DNA from: NVTR01 sp036480115 | GTDB lineage: Bacteria > Pseudomonadota > Alphaproteobacteria > Rhodobacterales > Rhodobacteraceae | DNA: 64,000 nt | Reading direction: 5' to 3' | Assembly: GCA_965224795.1 (NCBI GenBank) | Contig: CBDDAE010000002.1 | Coordinates: forward strand, 744,001-808,000 | Shown here: positions 8,803-15,656 of the stretch, piece after piece | Layout: each line of letters starts with the position of its first letter | How positions within the stretch are numbered: the first letter of the stretch is position 1 | Program-made: the position numbers and the translations under genes | Notes under the pieces: model-generated | Database searches by the model: none | The model's input: only the letters and a program-made list of their open reading frames with translations | What the model was told of the DNA's origin: nothing

Positions 8803-9380
8803 CCACGAACTGGTGGTGGGTGCGACATGGCCCAACCCATGAAAAAGCGTTTTTGGGCTGGCGCGATGTACCTGCCGATTTGTCTGATAGGTCAGCGATT
8901 GCCCGGTTAGATGGCTTTTTGCCCAAAGGGGCAGTTTTGGTGTCTTCCGACCTGATCCGCGCGGTTGCCACGGCGGATGTGGTTGGCGCGGGGCGCGAAC
9001 GGTTACCCCATGCAAACGAGCTGCGAGAGTTCAATTTCGGTGATTGGGATGGGTTGAGTTTTGAAGAGGTCGCCAAACGCGATCCGGAAAAAAGCCGCGA
9101 ATTTTGGGAGGCACCGGGCATGGTTGCACCACCCAACGGCGAAAGCTGGCAGGGTGTGGCCGCGCGGATTGCCCCGTTTGTCGTTGATATGAACACCCGG
9201 TTTAGGGGTCGCGATATTGTGGCGGTGGCCCATATCGGGGTGATCATGACGCAGATCGGGATGGCAGCGGGTATGGACCCCACGCAGGCCATCGGGCACG
9301 CCATTGATAACCTGTCGGTGACCCGCATGCAGTGGGATGGTGCGACATGGGACATCGGCAAGATCAATCACAATCCGTGA
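8799..9380 (+). CDS. Histidine phosphatase family protein, probable CobC-like phosphatase
   Basis: 193-residue member of the phosphoglycerate mutase/acid phosphatase branch-1 family. The catalytic phosphohistidine motif RHGPTHE occurs at residues 9-15. The second-half glutamate lies in NELREFNFGDWDGLS, and the second catalytic histidine in VVAVAHIGVIM. It starts at a GTG overlapping the cobU stop, so the two are almost certainly co-translated. That coupling suggests alpha-ribazole-5'-phosphate phosphatase (CobC), removing the phosphate in lower-ligand assembly, although sequence alone cannot exclude another small phosphate ester. Confidence 0.82.
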   Translation: MTTNWWWVRHGPTHEKAFLGWRDVPADLSDRSAIARLDGFLPKGAVLVSSDLIRAVATADVVGAGRERLPHANELREFNFGDWDGLSFEEVAKRDPEKSREFWEAPGMVAPPNGESWQGVAARIAPFVVDMNTRFRGRDIVAVAHIGVIMTQIGMAAGMDPTQAIGHAIDNLSVTRMQWDGATWDIGKINHNP

Positions 9381-9440
9381 TGGAACCCGTCAAAAACTTG
9401 CGTTTTACGGCTGGGGTCCCTGTCCGTTAGCCTGATTGCT

Positions 9441-10313
9441 ATGAAATACGATCTTATCATTGGCGACCGTACGTTTTCCAGCTGGTCGCTGCGCGGCTGG
9501 CTGATGTTTGTAAAATTCGACATCCCATACCGTATCAAAATGGCCGGGTTGTATTCTGGTACCATGACCGAAGATCTGGCCGAATTTGCCCCTGCCCGGC
9601 TGGTGCCGGTGATCCGCACGCCTGACGGCGACGTGGTTGGCGAAACCATGGCCATTGCCGAAACACTGGCCGAGCGTCACCCCGATGCCGGGTTGTGGCC
9701 AAGTGATGCATCGGCGCGAATATTAGCCCGCTGGATGGCATCAGAAATGCATGCCGGGTTTAGCGCCATCCGCAATGAATGCCCGATGCAATTGGTCTAT
9801 CAGCATCGGGGATTTGTGGTATCGCCTGAGGTTCAGGGCGATCTGGACCGTTTGCAGGAATTATGGGCGCTGGCGCGCGCGCGCAACGGGCAAAACGGGC
9901 CATGGTTGTTTGGCAACTATTCACTTGCGGATGTGTTTTTTGCCCCGGTTGCCGCGCGAATTGCGGGCTATGGGTTGGCAGTCAATAATGCGGCGGCGGA
10001 TTATGTTGACCTGCACCTGAAAGACACAGCATTTCGTCAGTGGCGCGCAATGGGGGCGACGAAATCCTATGAACCGATGCCCTATGCACTGGACCTGCCA
10101 AAGGTGGATTGGCCGGGGCCTGAAATTTTGTCAGCCAAGGCCGTGGCGGCTGGACCGTCTGAAAATTCAACCTGCCCCTATTCCGGTGAACCGGTGACGG
10201 ATTATCTGGAACTGGACGGGCGGATATTCGGATTTTGCAATCCGTTTTGCCGCGATAAAACCGTGGCCGACCCGGGGGCTTGGCCAAAATTCATGGAAAT
10301 TTACCAACAGTAA
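9441..10313 (+). CDS. Glutathione S-transferase with C-terminal Cys-rich module
   Basis: 290 residues. The first ~235 form a glutathione transferase: thioredoxin-like N-domain with the active-site Ser region (GDRTFSSWSLRGW), cis-Pro region ARLVPVI, GETMAIAETLAERHP, then an all-helical C-domain including NYSLADVFFAPVAARI. The last ~45 residues add a compact module with CPYSG and, about 20 residues on, FCNPFC followed by DKTVADPGAWPKF. This four-Cys arrangement resembles a TRASH/YHS-like metal-binding finger. The combination recurs in Rhodobacteraceae from memory. It probably conjugates or reduces electrophiles with glutathione; the metal module's role is unknown. Confidence 0.85.
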   Translation: MKYDLIIGDRTFSSWSLRGWLMFVKFDIPYRIKMAGLYSGTMTEDLAEFAPARLVPVIRTPDGDVVGETMAIAETLAERHPDAGLWPSDASARILARWMASEMHAGFSAIRNECPMQLVYQHRGFVVSPEVQGDLDRLQELWALARARNGQNGPWLFGNYSLADVFFAPVAARIAGYGLAVNNAAADYVDLHLKDTAFRQWRAMGATKSYEPMPYALDLPKVDWPGPEILSAKAVAAGPSENSTCPYSGEPVTDYLELDGRIFGFCNPFCRDKTVADPGAWPKFMEIYQQ

Positions 10314-10359
10314 ACCATTTGCCCATACCCCGTTAACCAAGGTTATCAACGGGTTTAAA

Positions 10360-11883
10360 ATGGTTGCACGGGCTTACACGGTTGCGTTTGAAGGGGTTGA
10401 GGCCCGCATGGTCGAGGTGCAATGCGCCCTAGCCCCGGGCATGCCATCTTTTGCCATTGTTGGCTTGCCCGATAAGGCGGTGTCTGAGGCGCGTGAACGG
10501 GTACGTTCGGCTTTATCGGCACTTTCAATCGCGCTACCGTCCAAGCGGATCACAGTGAACCTGTCACCCGCCGATTTGCCCAAAGAGGGATCACATTTTG
10601 ATCTGCCGATTGCCATGGCACTGTTGGCGGCACTGGACATTGTACCGTCAGAGGAGATTGAGCAAACCGTGACCTTGGGGGAGCTGTCGCTGGATGGTTC
10701 AATTGTATCGGTAATGGGGGCCTTGCCCGCAGCGATGGCGGCCGCCGAGCAGGGGCGCGCCCTTTTATGCCCGTTAGAGTGCGGTGCCGAAGCCGCCTGG
10801 GTTGGGGCCGTTCAGGTGTTGGCGGCAGCATCTTTGACGGCTGTAATACAACATTACACCGGACAAGCCCCCCTACCCCCGGCCAGCCCGGGAGAGGTTT
10901 CACCCTATAAATCAGGGCGCGATCTAAAGGATGTAAAAGGTCAGGAACGGGCAAAACGGGCGCTGGAAATTGCCGCGGCCGGGCGACACCATTTGTTGAT
11001 GGTAGGGTCGCCAGGATCGGGCAAATCCATGCTGGCGGCGCGACTGCCGGGGATATTGCCGCCGCTGTCACCGGTTGAAGCGTTAGAAACATCGATGATC
11101 CATTCGCTGTCGGGATTACTGGACGAAGGCGGGATTTGCCGGGACCGGCCGTTTCGCGAGCCGCACCACACCGCATCCATGGCGGCCATCGTTGGCGGCG
11201 GCAAGGGTGCAAAACCCGGCGAAATTTCACTGGCCCATAACGGGGTGCTGTTCATGGATGAATTTCCAGAATTTCCCCGCGCCGTGCTGGAAACCCTGCG
11301 CCAACCAATTGAAACCGGCGAAATCGTAGTGTCACGCGCAAATGCACATGTACGTTACCCTTGCCGGTTTATGCTGGTGGCAGCGGCGAACCCCTGCAAA
11401 TGCGGCTATTTAAGCGAACCGTCGCGGGCCTGCGCTCGTGTGCCCCAATGCGGTGAAGATTATTTGGGGCGTATATCGGGCCCGTTGATGGACAGGTTTG
11501 ATTTGCGGGTGGATGTACCGCCCGTGGCGTTCAGTGATCTGGACCTGCCGGAAAGCGGTGAAGCGACGGCGCAGGTTTTGCAACGGGTTTGCGAGGCGCG
11601 CGACATTCAGGCGAATCGATTTAGTGAAATGCCGGGGTGCCGGGTGAATTCGGATGCCGAAGGGTCATTGCTGGACCGGATAGCGGCCCCAGATGCACCA
11701 GGAAAAGAACTGCTGAACCGGGTGGCGGAACGGTTTGGGTTGTCAGCACGCGGCTATCACCGGGTTTTACGGGTGGCGCGCACGATTGCTGATCTGGAAG
11801 GGGTAGATGCGGTGTTGAAACACCATGTGGCAGAGGCGGTGAGTTTTCGGCTGTCTTTGCAAAAGGAAGTGGCCGAGGCATGA
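10360..11883 (+). CDS. comM: YifB/ComM-family Mg-chelatase-like AAA+ ATPase
   Basis: 507-residue AAA+ protein. The N-terminal domain (to ~170) is the ChlI-like, Lon-protease-fold part: GLPDKAVSEARERVRSAL and the NLSPADLPKEGSHFDLPIA motif. The ATPase follows, with Walker A GSPGSGKS (around residue 220), Walker B VLFMDEFPEF, and a Cys cluster (NPCKCGY...CARVPQCGEDY) typical of ComM. The C-terminal helical domain ends RGYHRVLRVARTIADLE. ComM is a hexameric helicase that promotes branch migration during natural transformation and recombination. It is followed by a small co-translated gene. Confidence 0.93.
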   Translation: MVARAYTVAFEGVEARMVEVQCALAPGMPSFAIVGLPDKAVSEARERVRSALSALSIALPSKRITVNLSPADLPKEGSHFDLPIAMALLAALDIVPSEEIEQTVTLGELSLDGSIVSVMGALPAAMAAAEQGRALLCPLECGAEAAWVGAVQVLAAASLTAVIQHYTGQAPLPPASPGEVSPYKSGRDLKDVKGQERAKRALEIAAAGRHHLLMVGSPGSGKSMLAARLPGILPPLSPVEALETSMIHSLSGLLDEGGICRDRPFREPHHTASMAAIVGGGKGAKPGEISLAHNGVLFMDEFPEFPRAVLETLRQPIETGEIVVSRANAHVRYPCRFMLVAAANPCKCGYLSEPSRACARVPQCGEDYLGRISGPLMDRFDLRVDVPPVAFSDLDLPESGEATAQVLQRVCEARDIQANRFSEMPGCRVNSDAEGSLLDRIAAPDAPGKELLNRVAERFGLSARGYHRVLRVARTIADLEGVDAVLKHHVAEAVSFRLSLQKEVAEA

Positions 11884-12110
11884 AGCTTGTGACCTATAGG
11901 TGTGACCCGGATGGCTGGATTGAGCAGATATTCAGCGCACGATCCGCAAAAACCGGTGGGGTTGTGCGTAGATCATTGGCCTGGGTGGAGCGCGAAATTG
12001 GTCGCGAGTATTTTGAAACTGCGGTTCGGGACCGCGGTTTTCATATGATTGAATGTGGTGGGCAATTGGTGGTGATTTGCAATGCCGGGGGTTTGAAAGT
12101 CATCTGCTGA
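11880..12110 (+). CDS. Small conserved hypothetical protein downstream of comM
   Basis: 76 residues. Its ATG overlaps the comM stop codon (ATGA), so it is translationally coupled to the ATPase gene. It has a mixed alpha/beta look with a charged core (WVEREIGREYFETAVRDRGFH) and a hydrophobic C-terminal strand (GGQLVVICNAGGLKVI) with Cys 70 and 76 flanking it. No known domain is recognised. I recall similar short proteins beside comM in other Rhodobacteraceae, sometimes misnamed phosphoribosylanthranilate isomerase; nothing here supports that name. A strong hairpin follows it directly. Confidence 0.65.
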   Translation: MKLVTYRCDPDGWIEQIFSARSAKTGGVVRRSLAWVEREIGREYFETAVRDRGFHMIECGGQLVVICNAGGLKVIC

Positions 12111-12115
12111 ATGAA

Positions 12116-12152
12116 TTTTCGCAGAAAATTCAGATCGATTTTTCTGCGAAAA
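12116..12152. terminator. Bidirectional hairpin terminator between comM operon and gshB
   Basis: Perfect 13-base inverted repeat, TTTTCGCAGAAAA (12116-12128) and its complement (12140-12152), around an 11-base loop. The arms themselves end in A/T runs, so either strand's transcript would carry a hairpin followed by U residues. It lies 6 bases after the small-gene stop and just before the gshB stop on the other strand. Confidence 0.8.
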
Positions 12153-12158
12153 ATCTTC

Positions 12159-13100
12159 TTAGGCGGTTTTAGATTCTATAGCCAGCCAAATCAGTTCAGC
12201 GGTGTTGGTGCCATCAAATCGTTCCAGTTCCTGAATGCCTGTGGGCGAGGTCAGGTTAATTTCAGTCAGGTAGTTACCTATTACATCGATGCCGACAAAA
12301 ATCTGACCTTTTTCGCGCAAAAGCGGGCCGATTGCCGCGCAAATTTCCAGGTCACGCTTTGAAAGACCAATTTTCTCGGGCCGTCCGCCCACATGCATAT
12401 TTGAACGGGTTTCCCCGGCTTTGGGCACCCGGTTAATGGCCCCCACCGGTTCGCCATCCACCAGAATGATACGCTTGTCGCCGTTTGATACGTCGGGCAG
12501 GAATTTTTGCGCGATCAGGGGCTCGTTGTTGATACCGCTGAACAATTCATGCAGCGAAGTCAGGTTGCGATCATCCGGGCCAAGCCGAAACACGCCAGCA
12601 CCACCATTGCCGTAAAGAGGTTTGAGAATAATGTCGCCGTGTTGCTTTTTGAATTTCTGAATGGTGGCCAGATCGCGCGCGATAGTTGTGGGTGGGGTCA
12701 GATCAGGAAATTGCAGGACCAACAGTTTTTCCGGGTAATTGCGCACCCAAAACGGATCATTCACCACCAAGGTTTCCGGATGGATCATATCCAACAGGTG
12801 GGTCGAGGTGATATAACCCATGTCAAAGGGCGGATCCTGGCGCAACCAGACGACATCCCAATCGGCCAGATTGACGGTGGTTTCCTTGCCAAGGCTGAAA
12901 TGGTCGCCCTTGACGGCCTGCACTGTTAGCGGCCAGCCACGGGCAGTTACCTGTCCGTTTTGATAGGCCAGTTTATCCGGAGTGTAGTAAAACAGTTCAT
13001 GGCCGCGCGCGCTGGCCTCTAATGCAATCCGAAAACTGCTATCGGCATCGATGTCGATGGGGCCAATCGGGTCCATCTGGATGGCAACTTTTAATGTCAT
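12159..13100 (-). CDS. gshB: Glutathione synthase
   Basis: 313-residue ATP-grasp enzyme that joins gamma-glutamylcysteine and glycine, the second step of glutathione synthesis, in the cytoplasm. The N-domain begins VAIQMDPIGPIDIDADSSF, and VWLRQDPPFDMGYI is the family's substrate-loop signature. The ATP-grasp core shows DIILKPLYGNGGAGVFR (nucleotide lid) and the Mg-binding end GIDVIGNYLTEINLTSP. Length is standard. It pairs functionally with the glutathione transferase gene nearby; gshA is not in the window. Confidence 0.95.
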   Translation of the reverse strand: MTLKVAIQMDPIGPIDIDADSSFRIALEASARGHELFYYTPDKLAYQNGQVTARGWPLTVQAVKGDHFSLGKETTVNLADWDVVWLRQDPPFDMGYITSTHLLDMIHPETLVVNDPFWVRNYPEKLLVLQFPDLTPPTTIARDLATIQKFKKQHGDIILKPLYGNGGAGVFRLGPDDRNLTSLHELFSGINNEPLIAQKFLPDVSNGDKRIILVDGEPVGAINRVPKAGETRSNMHVGGRPEKIGLSKRDLEICAAIGPLLREKGQIFVGIDVIGNYLTEINLTSPTGIQELERFDGTNTAELIWLAIESKTA

Positions 13101-13153
13101 TGTCTGTCCCCTTGTATGGCGTGCCCATTACATGGCGCAGGCGGGGCGAAGGA

Positions 13154-13507
13154 TCAATGACCGTAAGCGTTTTCGATGATTTCTATCTGACCGACAGAAT
13201 TGACCAAGGCCACATCAATGCGTGCCGGGGTGTCCAGCCCCAGGGGCATCTGACCAATGAATTCGTTGGCGGCATTATGGATACGCTGTAGCTGGCGTTG
13301 GCTAAGACGTTCTACTGCCCGGGCAAAATCACGGGATTTTTTGACCTCTATGAAAATAAAACCATCGCCGTCACGTGCTATTAGATCAATTTCACCGCCT
13401 TTGCCGCGCCAGCGTTGTTGGCAAAGTTCATATCCTCGGCGGCTGTAATCGGCGGCAACCTGGTGTTCTGCGGCCAGGCCGGAATGATATGAAATAGCAC
13501 CGCTCAA
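13154..13507 (-). CDS. YraN/UPF0102 family endonuclease-like protein
   Basis: 117 residues of the UPF0102 family. The predicted PD-(D/E)XK nuclease core is visible as GGEIDLIARDGDGFIFIEVKK, with Glu, Asp and the ExK triad in order. The N-terminal LAAEHQVAADYSRRGYEL is the usual helix before it. The biochemical role remains poorly defined; the fold suggests a Holliday-junction-resolvase-like nuclease. It overlaps the rsmI stop by four bases, the common rsmI-yraN pairing. Confidence 0.9.
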   Translation of the reverse strand: MSGAISYHSGLAAEHQVAADYSRRGYELCQQRWRGKGGEIDLIARDGDGFIFIEVKKSRDFARAVERLSQRQLQRIHNAANEFIGQMPLGLDTPARIDVALVNSVGQIEIIENAYGH

Positions 13508-14367
13508 GGTTTTTTACCGATTTTCAAAGCGGCTTGGTAGGCTTGACGTCTTGGCAGACCAAGATTTTGAGAAACGGCACTGGCCGCGTCTTTGATTGTC
13601 ATGGTTTCCAAGGCCTTTTCCAATTCTTCTTCAAGACTTTCTGCACTGGCCACTGCGCGGTTTCGATCCACAACAAGAACAATTTCGCCTTTTAGTTTTC
13701 GCTTTAGCAACAGGTCGCACAATTCCTGGGCTGTTCCGCGCAACACTTCTTCGAACTTTTTAGTTAGCTCGCGGCACAAGGCAATTTGCCGCTCAGGCCC
13801 CAGTTCTAACACGATATCTGTTAGCGACTTGTGAACGCGCTTGGGGCTTTCATAGATCACCAATGTGGCAGGGATATCGGCCAGTTCACGAAGAAAACGG
13901 CGTCGTGCTCCGGATGTGCTGGGGGCGAATCCAGCGAATAGAAATTTATCAGTGGGCAGACCGGCAATGGTCAGGGCTGCGACAACCGCCGACGGGCCTG
14001 GCGCGCTGGTGACAAGAAAGCCGGCCCCTATGGCTTCGCGGGCTAAAACAAAGCCGGGATCTGCCACCATGGGGGTGCCGGCTTCTGAGGCATAGACCAC
14101 AGATTTACCCGCCTCCAGCGCTGCCAAAATACGTGGGCGCACGGCAGCGCCATTATGGTCATGGTAAGCGACAATCTTTCGATCCCCCAATGAAATATCG
14201 TGAATTTCCATCAGCTTACGGGCAGTTCGTGTGTCTTCTGCTGCAATCACGTCAGCGCTGGCCAACAGGTCAAGTGCCCGAAGGGTCACATCACGCGCAC
14301 TGCCAATGGGCGTAGCCACAAAGTAAAGGCCCGGTTCCAACCGGCGAATTTCGCCGCCTATCGACAT
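13504..14367 (-). CDS. rsmI: 16S rRNA (cytidine-1402-2'-O)-methyltransferase
   Basis: 287-residue SAM-dependent tetrapyrrole-methylase-fold enzyme that 2'-O-methylates C1402 of 16S rRNA in the decoding centre. The N-terminus GLYFVATPIGSARDVTLRAL, the AEDTRTARKL motif, YASEAGTPMVADPGFVLAR and the SAPGPSAVVAALTIAGLPT segment are all diagnostic. It heads the minus-strand pair with yraN and is divergent from the lipoprotein gene at 14456, with both promoters in the 88-base gap. Confidence 0.95.
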   Translation of the reverse strand: MSIGGEIRRLEPGLYFVATPIGSARDVTLRALDLLASADVIAAEDTRTARKLMEIHDISLGDRKIVAYHDHNGAAVRPRILAALEAGKSVVYASEAGTPMVADPGFVLAREAIGAGFLVTSAPGPSAVVAALTIAGLPTDKFLFAGFAPSTSGARRRFLRELADIPATLVIYESPKRVHKSLTDIVLELGPERQIALCRELTKKFEEVLRGTAQELCDLLLKRKLKGEIVLVVDRNRAVASAESLEEELEKALETMTIKDAASAVSQNLGLPRRQAYQAALKIGKKP

Positions 14368-14455
14368 TGGCGCAGAATGTGGCGTTTACTAACCTGAATG
14401 TATTGCATAATGTTCATCCGTCGAATGTTCCCAGTTTGAGAGTGAGGATCAGCCT

Positions 14456-15628
14456 ATGTTTTGCCTATTTGATGTCGTCCGCAAGATAAACGCACGTTTT
14501 GCCATCATTTTATTTGCTGTATTCATCACTGCCTGTGACCCATCGGCACTTGGAAATGGTCCTTCGATCAATCCGGGCAAGCCGGTTCCTGTGGCGCTGT
14601 TGGTGCCCGGTGGGTCCGGGAATTCCGGCGATGACATACTGGCGGCTAGTCTGGTGAATGCGGCCCGCATGGCCATTGCTGATCTGGGCGGCATTCAGAT
14701 TGATTTGCGTATTTACGACACGGCCGGGAACGCGGAAAATGCAGTTGGTGCTGCCACACAGGCGGTGAATGAGGGTGCCAAGATCATCCTGGGGCCAGTA
14801 TTTGCCCAATCGGCAGCTGCGGTTGGGGTTGCGGTGGCAAACCGCAATGTGAATGTTCTGTCATTTTCCAACAATACCGCCATTGCAGGGGGCAATGTTT
14901 TTGTACTGGGGCCAACTTTCAGTAACACGGCAAACCGGTTGGCAAGGTATGCTGTGTCACAGGGGAAGGGTAACATTCTGGTTGTGAACGGCAATGATTC
15001 ATCGGAACAGATTGGCCGCGATGTCATAAGTCAGGCGGTTGTGAATTCTGGCGGAATTTTAGCGGGCGTCAGCAGCTTTGAGCTGTCGCAGGAAGGCGTT
15101 ATCAATGCGATACCGCAGATCACGTCTGACGCACGCACCAGCGGCGCGCAGGCAGTATTTCTGACCTCCGGTACTTCGGGTGCGCTGCCATTCCTGGCGC
15201 AACTTTTGCCGGAAAACGGTATGGATCCGACACAGATTCAGTATATCGGCCTGCAGCGTTGGGATATTCCGGCGTCGGCTTTGACGCTGCCGGGGGTTCA
15301 ACATGGCTGGTTTGCCCTGCCCGACCCCGGCTTAAGCGCCAGTTTTCAAACCCGCTATAACGCCGCCTATGGAACCAACCCGCACCCAATTGCCGGGCTG
15401 GCCTATGATGGTATCGCCGCGATCGGGGCGTTGGTTGCGCAAGGTCAAAGCGATGCCTTAACCCGATCAGCCCTGACCCAGGCGGCCGGGTTTGCTGGGG
15501 TTAACGGTGTTTTTCGACTGTTTGCTGACGGCACAAATCAGCGAGGTCTGGCCATTGCTCAGATTCAAGAAAATCAGGTTGTTGTAATTGACCCAGCCCC
15601 TAGAAGCTTTGGCGGCGCCGGTCTCTGA
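14456..15628 (+). CDS. Penicillin-binding-protein activator (LppC/LpoA-like) lipoprotein
   Basis: 390 residues. A lipoprotein signal ends in the lipobox ITAC near residue 27, so the mature protein is lipid-anchored. The body is a type-I periplasmic-binding-protein fold (VALLVPGGSGNSGDDILAAS; KIILGPVFAQSAAAVG; GLAYDGIAAIGAL), the domain of LpoA that stimulates PBP1A in the outer membrane. The TPR half of gamma-proteobacterial LpoA is absent, as is usual in alphaproteobacteria. It sits upstream of glnD and opposite rsmI, the same order as E. coli rsmI-lpoA, which supports the assignment. Confidence 0.85.
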   Translation: MFCLFDVVRKINARFAIILFAVFITACDPSALGNGPSINPGKPVPVALLVPGGSGNSGDDILAASLVNAARMAIADLGGIQIDLRIYDTAGNAENAVGAATQAVNEGAKIILGPVFAQSAAAVGVAVANRNVNVLSFSNNTAIAGGNVFVLGPTFSNTANRLARYAVSQGKGNILVVNGNDSSEQIGRDVISQAVVNSGGILAGVSSFELSQEGVINAIPQITSDARTSGAQAVFLTSGTSGALPFLAQLLPENGMDPTQIQYIGLQRWDIPASALTLPGVQHGWFALPDPGLSASFQTRYNAAYGTNPHPIAGLAYDGIAAIGALVAQGQSDALTRSALTQAAGFAGVNGVFRLFADGTNQRGLAIAQIQENQVVVIDPAPRSFGGAGL

Positions 15629-15656
15629 TCTGGGTCGCATTCCTAGCCAGGATGGC

